Shown here: positions 43,218 to 52,918 of the stretch, piece by piece
How the letters are laid out: the number at the start of each line of letters is the position of its first letter
How positions within the stretch are numbered: the stretch's first letter is position 1
NCBI GenBank assembly: GCA_032717465.1
Contig: CM064657.1
Location: 23,153,848-23,217,847, forward strand
DNA length: 64,000 bases
Reading direction: 5' to 3'
From: Coenobita brevimanus
Lineage: Eukaryota; Arthropoda; Malacostraca; Decapoda; Coenobitidae
Notes under the pieces: generated by a model
Databases searched by the model: none
What the model was told of the DNA's origin: nothing
Seen by the model: the letters and a program-made list of their open reading frames with translations, nothing else
Made by a program: the position numbers and the translations under genes

Positions 43218-44350
43218 GGTGAGGAAGCCAGAGGGAGATGAGGAAAAACGAGATGATAAGGGAAGGTTGGCAGTGGGTATAAAGCAAAATGATGGAGAAT
43301 AATGGAAGAGGTAGAGCACGGGTGAGAGGAAAAATAAAAATAAAACAATGGAAGATGGTAAGAGGAGGAAGGAGAGATGGAAGCTGAACACTTAGTACAG
43401 AGGAAAGTGAAGGACAAAGAGGGAAGGAGCAGAGGAAAGGAGAATGAAAAGTGAAGAGGAACAGTGGAAGATAATCAGAGTAAGAGGAGGGGAGGGAAAA
43501 ATTATGAAGAATAACGTGCAGCTTAAATGATGGAGAGTGAGAGAGGAAGCCGAGGAAGAAGGCAGAAAGGAGGGAGAATAGCATAAGGGGAAGAGAAACA
43601 GGCGGGGAGGAGAGGAGGAGGGAGAGATGATGTAAGGTTAGCGTGCAGTATAAAGCAGAGTGATGGAGAGTGAGGGAGGAAGGAGAGGAAGGGTGATGAG
43701 ATGACGACACTGGATGAGGGAGTTAACAGTGATGGAGAAGGTGGGGAGGAGGGCGGAACGGGGAGAGGGTAGATGAGAAGGGACGGAGAGGGATAGGGAA
43801 GGAGGAGTGAGGGGTAGAGGAGAAGACCAGGGAAGGGATAGGATGGAGTTGAAGAGCAAAAACAGCGGTGCATAGGAAGGAGAGGAGTGGATGGAGGAGA
43901 CGATAGGAGGGAGGTCGAAGAAAGGGTATATAGGAAGGGGTGGAGAGCTAGGAAGGGAGGAAAAGTGTAGAAGAGGAAGAAGATAGAGGAAATGAAGGAG
44001 GGGAGTCTTGTGAATAGGAAGGATTAAGGAAGGAAAGGATTGGGTGAAGGACTAAAGGTGAAAAAGAGAGTGGGTTAGGAAGGAGTGAGGAGGGAGAGGG
44101 AGCAGGTAGAGGAAACGGAAGCTGGGAGAAGAAGAAGGGAGAAACAAGGATAAACAGGTGAAACTGAGGAGGACGGGGGAGGAAGGAAAAGGAAAGTAAG
44201 AGTACATAGGAAAAAAAATTGAGAGGAATGGATTGGGAGTTGAAAGGGGAACAGGGGGATTGAAGAGAGGGAGGAAGGAGAGAGAGGTATGAGGAAGCAA
44301 AGAGATAGGGGGAAGAATTATAACAGGAGGGGAAGGAGAAAACGAGATTG
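41800..44350. repeat. Long polypurine tract, about 2.5 kb
   Basis: The plus strand is dominated by GGAAGGAGGGAAG and GAGAGAAAAG words with only scattered pyrimidines. Short GA runs lie at 42420-42447 and 43188-43214, and an ATG/ATC run at 42652-42676. All long minus-strand frames (up to 283 codons, Ser/Phe/Leu/Pro) follow from the composition. Confidence 0.9.
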
Positions 44351-44384
44351 GTGAAGACAGAAAATATGAACGTTAAACTGAAGG

Positions 44385-44565
44385 CGAGGAAATGAATATG
44401 AAATTGAATATGTGACTAAATATGAAACTGAAGATGCGACACTGATTATGAAACTGAAGGTGTAGCGGTGAATATGCAACTGAAAGTTTTATGCTGAATA
44501 TGAATGTGACACTGAATATGAAGGGGTGTAACAGTGAATATGAAACTGAAGGTGTGATACTGTAA
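44385..44565. repeat. Minisatellite (GAATATGAAACTGAAGGTGTGACACT)
   Basis: Five to six diverged units of about 26-32 bp lie between the polypurine tract and the GA run. Confidence 0.75.
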
Positions 44566-44596
44566 AACCAGATGCTATTCAGTAATCAATGGGTAA

Positions 44597-44598
<2 letters not shown>

Positions 44599-44645
<47 letters not shown>
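44599..44645. repeat. (GA)n microsatellite, LTR-element target
   Basis: This GA run of about 47 bases ends just before the left LTR. Another GA run starts immediately after the right LTR at 53709, so the LTR element inserted into a GA tract. Confidence 0.95.
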
Positions 44646-44648
<3 letters not shown>

Positions 44649-44653
44649 GAGTG

Positions 44654-45699
44654 TGTCACGAGGTTTTGGGATTATGCAATATTAAAGAATAATATTCAAT
44701 AATACTTGAGAACAGGAAAAAGAATTGACTTGTGAAAATCAAGCAATGATTACTTTATCCCGGCTTACTTCACCGATTCTCTAAGGACGAGAATTTATAA
44801 ACTTTTTCAACAGTACACAGCAGAGACTAGTCACTCACAAATGCCGTTTGTTAGTGCTGTTAGCCTCTGGAGAAAGTGACTCCATCCCTGACAATCAATA
44901 TCTAATGCTATTAATGATAAACAGGTTCTTGCCGATGCATTAACTCCTGGTTGCACAACGGATTTAAGTTAATACAAAAGGACTGGCCTAAGTACCAGTT
45001 ATGAATAATGCAAAGCGTTTATGCAAACTAGGAGCTGCAACTAGAATAAGCTCAATGTGGAGAAATAAAACACGAGTTTACATTACATTAAGCTCAAGAG
45101 AAAAGAACTGTTAATTTATTGATTACAGTGAGTTAAATTTACATTACATGTTTCAAAATGAATTCAAAATAAGGAGAACACACTCACTTGCTCACTCAAA
45201 AGCTAACACTTAAACCTAGGAAAAACGAAAGGAAATACTGGTCAGAGAGTGGGCTAAGCGGATGACTGGGCGTCGTTGCTGAGGAAGGACGCTGCACACA
45301 CTGAACCTCTCGCCGGCTCACACTAGGTGGGAATTCAGGAACTCGCTGGGCAACGGCGGCACTACTCCACACTGGGCCCAATCGAACCTGCTTCCACGAC
45401 GCTCAAATCCTGACTAAATTCAAATTGTGAGAGAGAGGCGAGTGTCGGGCCACACTTGCTAATGGCTAGAAGTGAGCGAAACACACCCATAACAAATCAC
45501 TCAGCGGAAGCGCTAATGTCACGCACAAGGACGATCACTTATGAAACAGTGAAAAATTGTTCTGAAAACACTCCCAATCGGGTGAATACATGGTGGTTGA
45601 CTGAGTGATACATACTGGGATTCCACTAGAATTCGCGGTTTCCCACCAAAGTTTAATGTCACGAGTTTATTTAAATAGAGAAAGCGCCGACTTATGACA
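44654..45699 (-). repeat. Downstream (3') LTR, complete, 1046 bp
   Basis: Its termini are TGTCATAAG (minus-strand start) and CTCGTGACA (minus-strand end). A TATA-like CTATTTAAATAAAC lies close to its minus-strand start. A 61-codon minus-strand frame at 45381-45196 is repeated in the other LTR simply because the LTRs are duplicates. A purine run on the minus strand at about 45734-45720 could be the polypurine tract. Confidence 0.88.
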
Positions 45700-46585
45700 T
45701 TATGCCCCATCAAAATGAATTTTTTTTTTCTCAGGGGAAAAAAAATTTCAATATACATACTGGTACATATAAATCCTAACTCAGTCACACAAGATTCACA
45801 CTGTGGTGTGTGTGTGCTATCCTGCTACAGGAGAAAGTCACAGTCGCCAGTGAGCGAAAAAAAAAACTCGTATTTACGTTAATAGAAGCAAGCTTGAGGA
45901 AAAAACTCCGTGACGATGGTGAAAAATCCTGTACTCAGGTCAAACTGAGCAAAAAGTTCGCTACATTTACATTAACAACTAATTGTTATGTAGCGTGATG
46001 TATGTAATACATGGTGTAGGTGTGACAGTTGTGGTGTAACTGTACCTATGTGTAAAATCATGTAATACAAATTTATAGTAAATAATGATGACGAGGCAGA
46101 AAAGAAGAGGCAGAAGCATGTGGCAGGGACGGCCAGTTGATCTGCACGACAATGCTGCACCCGCCAACTGCACCTACGAAAGGAATCAAGGTGCAGCATC
46201 AAAAGCGTCATTTCTCTCTCTGTGCCTAGCAATCAGTACTTATGTTACTATTAACCAGGAAACGTAGTCTTACGATTTACAAATCTCTCAGGACCCTTGT
46301 TATTTACTGGTTAACGCTTATTAACTAGGAAACGTGCCAGTTCTTGAATTTACAAATTTCTTAGAACAAGCAGTTTACTGGTTAACCTAACACTACACTT
46401 ACGATTAATGACAGGAAGCTGAGAATCCCTACGCAATCTCGGGCAGGTCACATTTTAACACCCAGCGTGGGTGCGAACACTCATGTGGAAATTGTGCATT
46501 CTCCAGGAATCCTCAGAAAGGCCCACAGCTTGAGAAGTTCCACAAGGTAATTCATACACAGCCTCGGACTGTCTCTGGGGGGTTC
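45700..46585 (-). other. LTR-element interior without coding sequence
   Basis: This lies downstream of the integrase zinc finger on the minus strand. In a complete Gmr1-like element it would hold the rest of integrase, RT and RNase H. No such motif is visible in any frame. The region is therefore either a deletion derivative or replaced sequence. Confidence 0.6.
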
Positions 46586-47551
46586 TCAAACTTCCCCCTT
46601 AACTTGTGGTACGTATGTATGTACAGGCCCTGGACATACTGTGTCCTGTGGGGCCAACGGGTGAGACGTCAGGTCTTCACCCACATTACCACTGCCCTCT
46701 CTTTCAACTGCGTCAGAGATTATGGGTGTGGTTTCACATGGCACAGGGAGGACATGTCCCTGATTGGTGTTACATGGACACACGTTGCAGGAATGCAGAA
46801 AGCTATCTATCTCTCGTACCATCCCTGGCCAGAAAAAGTCAGCACTGATATGGCCCTGGGTCTTCCTTTTGCCCATGTGACCTCCTGAAGCTGAACAATG
46901 ACCCCATTCTAACACTGCTTGGCAGTACTTCGCGGGAACGACGAACTGCAGTCGAACCTCTCCCTGGGGTGTTCGTGACTCACGGTACAGCCGTCCTTGT
47001 TTGCGAAGGAACTTGGCTTGACCTCCCCGTGAATACTTTATCACTCTACCCTTTTGTTTCTTTCGCACGGAAGCAAGTGTCGGTTCAGAATGTTGTTCTT
47101 GAACAACAACTTGGCTACACATCAGATCTTGCGGCGATTCAGTGGTCACTGGGGTGACACAGTTTGGAGCCTCAGCCATGGCTTGTGTTACTGTAGCAGC
47201 CGAAGTCTGAGTAGCGTCATCTTCAGTGCAAATATGCTTGGCACCTGGAGTATTGCTTATGATTAGGTCAAATAAATGTTCTGGCATGACAACCGCGACT
47301 GTTGTACCAGTGTAAAATGGAGATGCCACCTGGATGCATGTCTCAGGGAACAATCTCACTGATCCATCAATAAGGTTAGCTTGGATCTGTCGACCTGTGT
47401 ACTCCTCAGGCCGAACTAGACTCTGCTTGACAGAGCAACCTGAGGAACCATTGTCTCTCAGGACCTTCACAGGAATGTCTCCTACAAACCCTGGCTGAAC
47501 AAGGAAGGCACCGTCACCTGTGGGAGGGCCTGTGGAGGAAGCAGCTAGCCA
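46586..47551 (-). pseudogene. Protease plus integrase zinc finger of the LTR element
   Basis: The frame continues from gag after one TAG. Near its start is the retropepsin-like block VKVLRDNGSSG, in which the active-site triplet is D-N-G instead of D-T/S-G. PFYTGTTVAVVM and LFDLIISNTPGA follow, which correspond to the flap and C-terminal strand. From about 46960 it reads FLRKQGRLYRE and LQFVVPAKY, then the zinc finger H-x6-H-x29-C-x2-C (46900-46778) with GGHMGKRKT and FFWPGM between. About 60 unassigned residues follow and the frame stops at 46586. Catalytic integrase and RT are missing, so the element cannot move by itself. Confidence 0.8.
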
Positions 47552-48877
47552 CTAATTAGGCTGCTGAATAAATGATGCGGCAAACGTGGTGCCTTGAGAA
47601 CTAGGTGCTTGAGGGGTTGTACTCACTGTCTGGGGAGACGGAGCATTGACCTTCTGTGGCGGAGGGTTCACTGTCGCTGAGGGACTAGTGAACTGTGGGG
47701 AAGTACCTGTACTGCTAGGGACGACACCACCGTGCTGCTGCTGAGGAATGAAGGCTGTGTTCGCCTCCTGCCTCTGATACACTGGGGCCAGTGCTGAAAA
47801 GGTTTGTCCCGACAGTCGATTGCATGGCTGATACTGCTGCTGGTTAGGGTACCTGTTGTACCTCTTCCACCCAGGTTTCTGGGTGTTTTGCCCCTGGTCA
47901 TTCCTCTGCGGTTTTGGACCTTGGCCATTATTCTGAGAACGGCCTTGTTGCTGGGGTTCAGTCTGAGACGGTTTCCCAGATTTATCAGGTTTCCTGTTCC
48001 AGGTATGCTGCTTGCGAGTTTGATACCCGTATGCAGTGAAGAATGCATCAGCCCTTTTCACCATTTGGCTGGCATCTCTTACCTGGCAGATCTTAAGCTG
48101 AGCCATAAGTTCAGTAGGCCATGACTTTTCTAGCTGCATGCACAGCATAAGGTCAATTATCCCCTCACACATGGAAGGAGTTTCATCTTTCTCCATCCAC
48201 TCATCCAAGTAAGCAGTAAGCCGGTCAAGAAACTGAATGGCAGAGTCTTTTTCCTGTAAACACGCCCTCATGAACTGACTCTTGGCGTCGTCAACTGTGA
48301 GACCGTACGCTTTGACGAGTGCGGCTTTAATCATCTCATACGTGAGACTGTCTCCACGAATTCTGTGGAGAATATCGAGGGCAGGGCCCTCAGACAGGCT
48401 AAGAAACTGAAGCCGCTTAGCTGCATCATCCGGCTGGTACAGTTGAGCCATGCCTTCAAAACGAGCTATGTATGGCTCAATTTGCTCGCCTTCCTTGTAT
48501 GGAGGAAGCTTGATGTGTGGGGTCGCCATAATATGTGCAGGGATAGCGCTTGTGGAGCTTGGGCAAGCTGCACCAGATGTGTCTGAAGCCAAGGAGTCTC
48601 GCTTGAGCTTCAGCATCTCAATTTTATGTTTTTTGCGTGCTTCTCGCTCGGCACGTTCGTGTTCTCGTTCTCTCTCTCGTTGTTCACGCTCGTATTCGCG
48701 TTGTTCTCACTCATATTCGCGTTCTTTCTCGCGTTCCTCACGCTGAATTCGATGCTCCTCACAAGCATCATTCTCACGTTGCTACTCGTAATTAAACCGA
48801 GAGAGGACATAGTCCTTTATTTTCTAGGGGTCAGTAAGCCCCATATCTTTAGCTTCCTGTACATAGACGTTAGTCAT
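47552..48877 (-). pseudogene. Gag of the LTR element, with in-frame stops
   Basis: The probable start is the ATG at 48877-48875. Three stops fall in the first 60 codons (codons 18, 32 and 57). From 48616 the frame is open for 354 codons. The N-terminal part is an Arg/Glu-rich coiled-coil region. Then comes the capsid-like segment IKLPPYKEGEQIEPYIARFE and LQFLSLSEGPALDIL, which resembles the SCAN-type gag of Gmr1-like elements. The C-terminal third is rich in Gln, Asn, Pro, Ser and Thr and has no CCHC knuckle that I can see. A TAG at 47554-47552 separates it, in the same frame, from protease. Confidence 0.8.
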
Positions 48878-49187
48878 GATGCTAACTCAATCTAAGTGAA
48901 CTAGAGACTCAGTACTGACTGCAATTTTGCAGAGAAAGATGCCAATAATCGAGAATAAAGAATATAGGCAGAGGTTAGTGGTGACCAGTTTTATCTAATT
49001 AAACTGGTAAAGAAAGAAAATTAAACAAACAACTGACTGTGAAAACTATTACTTAAATTAATAGAACTGAATCAATAATCACCAGTAAGATAGTGCCTAT
49101 AGACTTTAATGATAAATACCTAAGTATGAGTGAGTGAGTATTATCTAGTGAATAGCTTTAGAGCTAGGAGTTAATATCCTGGAATGA

Positions 49188-49195
49188 GGTCGCCA
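49188..49195 (-). promoter_or_regulatory. Probable tRNA primer-binding site
   Basis: Two bases inside the upstream LTR the minus strand reads TGGCGACC. It begins with the TGG expected to pair with tRNA CCA, and resembles the core I recall from tRNA-Arg-primed elements such as mdg1/412. Only eight bases can be argued for. Its position supports the minus-strand orientation of the element. Confidence 0.55.
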
Positions 49196-49197
49196 AA

Positions 49198-49431
49198 TGT
49201 CACGAGGTTTTGAAGAGTATGCAGTGATTAAAGAATAATATTCAGTAATACTTGAGAACAGGACAAAGAATTGACTTGAAAATCAAGCAATGATTACTTT
49301 ATGCCGGCTTACTTCGCCGATTCTCTAAGGATGAGAATTTATAAACTTTTTCAACAGTACACAGCAGAGACTAATTACTCAATATTGCTCTTTGTTAGTA
49401 CTGTTAGCCTCTGGAGAAAGTGACTCCACCC
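49198..49431 (-). repeat. Upstream (5') LTR, end portion
   Basis: It matches 44654-44888 of the other LTR, with a small number of substitutions and a short deletion. It is cut off by the inserted LINE. Confidence 0.88.
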
Positions 49432-49446
49432 CCCTGTGGCGTGGGG

Positions 49447-49502
49447 GACACAACCTGGCCGCACTATGGGGTGGTACTACTACTCTGCGGCCAGGTTGTG
49501 TT
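49447..49502 (+). other. Hairpin at RTE 5' end (16-bp perfect stem)
   Basis: ACACAACCTGGCCGCA at 49448-49463 and TGCGGCCAGGTTGTGT at 49486-49501 are exact reverse complements around a 22-base loop. It sits at the extreme 5' end of the LINE, well upstream of the first coding frame. Confidence 0.85.
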
Positions 49503-49668
49503 AGGAAGAATACTGCCACCGTATTCCCTGCATGTCATAAAAGGCGACTAAAAGGGGCGGGGTGAGGGGACTAGGGACCCCCTCCTATGTTTTTTAGTTC
49601 CTAAAAAGAGACAGGCCAGAGAAAGGGATGGGGGATGGAGTTATCCACGTACCCTGAAGATTGGGTCT

Positions 49669-50418
49669 ATGAATGTGCGTGGATGTAGTATGATTGAGGC
49701 TAAAAGGGAGGAGATTGGGAGAATGTTTGTGAGAAGAAAGTTGGATGTGTTAGCTTTGAGTGAAACGAAGATGAAAGGGAAGGGGGAATCTATGTTTGGA
49801 AGTGTGAATGGAAGATTGTCAGGTGTTGATAGAGGAAGGGCAAGAGAAGGTGTGGCCTTGTTAGTGAGTCCGGAAGTACAGCAATGTGTGATTGAATGGA
49901 AGGAGGTGTCATCGAGACTGATGTGGGTGAAAGTGAAATTTGAACGTGAGTTGTGGGTGTTTGTGAGTGCATATGGGCCTGGTAGTGAAAGGGATGAACA
50001 AGAGAGGGAGTCTTTCTGGAATGATGTTGATGAGTGTCTGCAGAGTTTTGGAGCGAATGTGAATGTGGTAATGATGGGAGATCTGAATGCTAGAGTGGGA
50101 AATGTAGCAGTTGAAGGCGTAGTTGGTATGCATGGTGTGCCTGGAAGAAATGAAAATGGGGAACAAATGATAGCGATGTGTGTTGAGCGAGAGATGGTGA
50201 TTGGGAATACGCTGTTTGAGAAGAAAGATATTTATAAGTATACATGGGTGGGACAGGAGGGTGGAAGGGTTGTTGATAGAGCTTTGATGGACTATGTGGT
50301 TGTGTCTAGGAATGTAATAGGAAGATCGTTGGATGTGAGAGTTCTGAGAGGGGAGGGTGGAGGTATGTCTGACCACTACTCGGTGGAGGGAAAGTTAAGA
50401 GTAGGTAAGAGATGGTGA
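49669..50418 (+). CDS. RTE apurinic-like endonuclease
   Basis: This is a 249-codon frame from ATG. The reading frame is open for some codons upstream, where TLKIGS precedes MNVRG. Motifs of the exonuclease-endonuclease-phosphatase fold appear in order: MNVRG near residue 1, the metal-binding Glu in LALSETKMKG (about 30), VSAYGP, MMGDLNARVG (about 136-146), TWVGQEGG...DYVVV, and the final SDH in MSDHYSVEGKL (about 233). It would nick target DNA to prime reverse transcription. In RTE elements it is normally fused in frame to RT. Here it stops at a TGA that overlaps the first ATG of the next frame (ATGGTGA), so a one-base indel is likely. Confidence 0.85.
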   Translation: MNVRGCSMIEAKREEIGRMFVRRKLDVLALSETKMKGKGESMFGSVNGRLSGVDRGRAREGVALLVSPEVQQCVIEWKEVSSRLMWVKVKFERELWVFVSAYGPGSERDEQERESFWNDVDECLQSFGANVNVVMMGDLNARVGNVAVEGVVGMHGVPGRNENGEQMIAMCVEREMVIGNTLFEKKDIYKYTWVGQEGGRVVDRALMDYVVVSRNVIGRSLDVRVLRGEGGGMSDHYSVEGKLRVGKRW

Positions 50419-52595
50419 GAGCTAGGAGCGTTAGGTGTGGCAGGGAGGTTTTGAAGGTGAGTGAGTTGGATAAAAGAGAGAAAAAGATAGAGTATCGGGA
50501 GAAATTGAAAGATGAGTGGAACACAGTGAAAGATCGGGAAAATGGCAGCATGGAAGAGGAATGGCAGTTGTTTAAGAGTGCTGTGGTGGAGCATGCCGAA
50601 GAGGTGTATGGTGTGAGACATGTGGGTGGTGGTGTAAGAAAAGGAAGTGAATGGTGGTGCGAGGAAGTAAGTATGGCTGTGGCTGAGAAGAGACGTGCAT
50701 ATGAAGTGTGGCTGCAGAGGAAGGATGAGATGTCATATGAAAGGTATAAGGAAAAGAGGAATAGGGCGAGAAGGGCTGTGCGTGATGCTAAAGTGGCAGC
50801 AGATGAGAGGTGGGGTAGGGGGCTGACAGAGAATTTTCAACAGAATAAGAAAATGTTTTGGAAGGTGAAAAGGGTGCGAAAGGGAGAGTCTGGGAAGGAA
50901 GAACGAGTAAAATCAGAGGATGGAAGGATGTTAATTGAAATGGATGCAGTAAGGAAGAGATGGGCAGAGTATTTTGAAAGATTGTTAAATGTAGAGGAGG
51001 AAAGGGTGGCTGAGATTGTGGCGGATGGAAGGGTGCAAGGGATAAATGTGTTGGGAGAGTTAAATGATTCTTTGATCACGAAGGAGCAAGTGGAGAAGGC
51101 AGTAAAGGAGATGAAAACAGGGAAAGCTGCAGGTATGGATGGGTGTGCTGTGGAATGCATGAAGGGTGGTGGAGTGACTATCGTTGACTGGTTAGTAAGA
51201 TTATTGAATGTGTGCTTTGAGAAAGGTATGGTGCCAATTGACTGGGCAAGTGCTTGTGTGGTCCCGTTGTATAAAGGCAAGGGTGATAAGTATGAATGTA
51301 CTAGCTTTAGGGGTATAAGTCTGTTGAGTGTTGTAGGTAAGGTGTATGGTAGAGTGTTAATTATGAGAGTTAGAGAGGGTACAGAGGGAGTGATTGGTGA
51401 TGAGCAGTGTGGCTTTAGGAGAGAGAGGGGATGCGTTGATCAGTTGTTTGCTGTGAGACAAATGTGTGAAAAGTATTTAGCGAAAGGCAAGGATGTGTTT
51501 TGGGCATTTATGGATTTAGAGAAAGCGTATAATAGAATTGATAGGGAGGCCTTGTGGACTGTTTTAAGATTGTATGGACTTGATGGTAGGTTACTAAAAG
51601 GGGTGAAAAGTTTTTATGTAAATAGTAGAGTGTGTGTAAGAGTGGGAAATGCTGTGAGTGATTGGTTTCCCGTGAGAGTGGGGCTGCGACAGGGATGTGT
51701 GATGTCGCCTTGGTTGTTTAATATTTACATGGATGGTGTTGTAAGGGAGGTGAATGCAAGAGTTTTAGGTGGAGGTCTGAGTCTGGTGAATGTTGATGGT
51801 TGAGAGTGGAATCTGAAGCAGCTGCTGTTTGCAGATGATACTGCACTGGTGACTGATTCAGAGGAGAGATTGAGACAGTTGGTAGAGGAGTTTGGAAGGG
51901 TGTGTGAAAGGAGGAAATTGAAAGTAAATGAGAATAAGAGTAAAGTGATGAAGTGTACGAGGTTGATAGATGGTAGGGGGATGAATATAGTTTTGAATGG
52001 TGAGTTGCTTGAGGAGGTAGATTGTTTTAAATATCTAGGGTCACATGTTGCTGTGGATGGAAGAATGGATGCAGAAGTGAAGTTTAGAATAAATAAAGTA
52101 GGAAAGGTGCTGGGAGGAATGAAAAAAGTGTTTAAATGTCGTTCGCTTAGAATGGATGTAAAGAGAAGGCTGTATGAGGGTGTTGTGGTACCGATTGCGT
52201 TATATGGGGCTGAAACATGGAATATGGGTGTAGCAGAGCGGAAAAGTTTGAATATAATGGAGATGAGGTGTCTGAGGAGTATGTGTGGAGTGATGCGTAT
52301 GGATTGGGTGCGAAATGATGAAGTGCGAAGGAGAACTGGAGTTGTTCGGGAGATGGCTGGTAGAGTTGAGCAGAGGGTGTTGCGATGGTTTGGGCATATG
52401 GAGAGAATGGATAATGAGCGATTGGTGAAAAAGATAACTAGATCTGATGTGAGAGGTGTAAGGCTGAGAGGAAGACCACGAATAGGATGGATGGACAGTG
52501 TGAAGAGAGCGTTGGATGCTAGAGGGATGTCTGTTGAGCAAGGAAGAGTGGCTGTGCATGACAGAAATAAATGGAGAGAAATTGTGAATGAATAA
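50412..52595 (+). pseudogene. RTE reverse transcriptase, one nonsense codon
   Basis: The frame is open from 50412 to 51800, where a single TGA (51801-51803) interrupts it. The same frame then continues to a TAA at 52595. Order of blocks: basic linker; KTGKAAGMDGCAVECMKGG; PLYKGKGDKYECTSFRGISLL; QCGFRRERGCVDQL; AFMDLEKAYNRIDREAL; QGCVMSPWLFNIYMDG; then, after the stop, the catalytic LLFADDTAL near 51828-51855. FKYLGSHVAVDGR, LRWFGHMERMDNERL and GRPRIGWMDSVKRA follow. All RT motifs are present, about 727 codons. The stop lies just before the catalytic Asp pair, so no complete enzyme can be made from this copy without readthrough. Confidence 0.87.
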
Positions 52596-52918
52596 GTGAT
52601 GACGCAGCCCTGAGGGGATATTCTCCCGCATTTGGTCAAATCAGCTAGTCAGGTCAGGTGCGGGTAAGGGGATGGGTCTGTTATGATGTGGCAGGGGTAA
52701 ACCAGTTCTGCTGTCGGGCCCTGCTGTGGATGTCACTGATTGCATTGCGCAGTTGACCCTTGTGTGGTGTGGTGCGGTGAGGATCTGTCCGTTCTCCCCT
52801 TTGGGGCTAAGATGCGAATGAATGTGTTTGAATGGATGAGTAAATAGGGAGTGTGTTGTCCTGTCTCGGCTACCTCCCTTTCCTTGGGGGAAGCAGCCTA
52901 GGTATATAGAGAGATAGG
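52596..52918 (+). other. RTE 3' untranslated region
   Basis: It follows the TAA stop. It contains GC-rich patches, a GGCTACCTCCC...GGGGGAAGCAGCC near-inverted pair at about 52867-52901, and ends in a short TATATAGAGAGATAGG tail at the LTR junction. Confidence 0.6.

Larger units (their letters stand above)
49432..52918 (+). mobile_element. RTE LINE, near full length, nested in the LTR
   Basis: About 3.49 kb lies between the two parts of the upstream LTR. It has a 5' untranslated region of about 240 bases with a strong hairpin, an endonuclease frame, an RT frame and a 3' region of about 320 bases ending near GTATATAGAGAGATAGG. The LTR copy lacks 22 bases present in the other LTR (44889-44910), so insertion came with a small target deletion. 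Its 3' end differs from the GATA- and ATTG-tailed families here, so it is a third RTE lineage. Confidence 0.88.

Noticed and set aside
41884..43873. Several minus-strand frames of 115-283 codons
   Set aside because: They are low-complexity Ser/Phe/Leu/Pro translations of a polypurine tract, overlapping each other in different frames.
45196..45381. 61-codon frame found also at 53204-53389, apparently conserved
   Set aside because: The two copies are simply the two LTRs of one element, so their similarity does not show selection.
51725..52639. Minus-strand frame of 304 codons
   Set aside because: It is antisense to the RT C-terminal region of the nested RTE.
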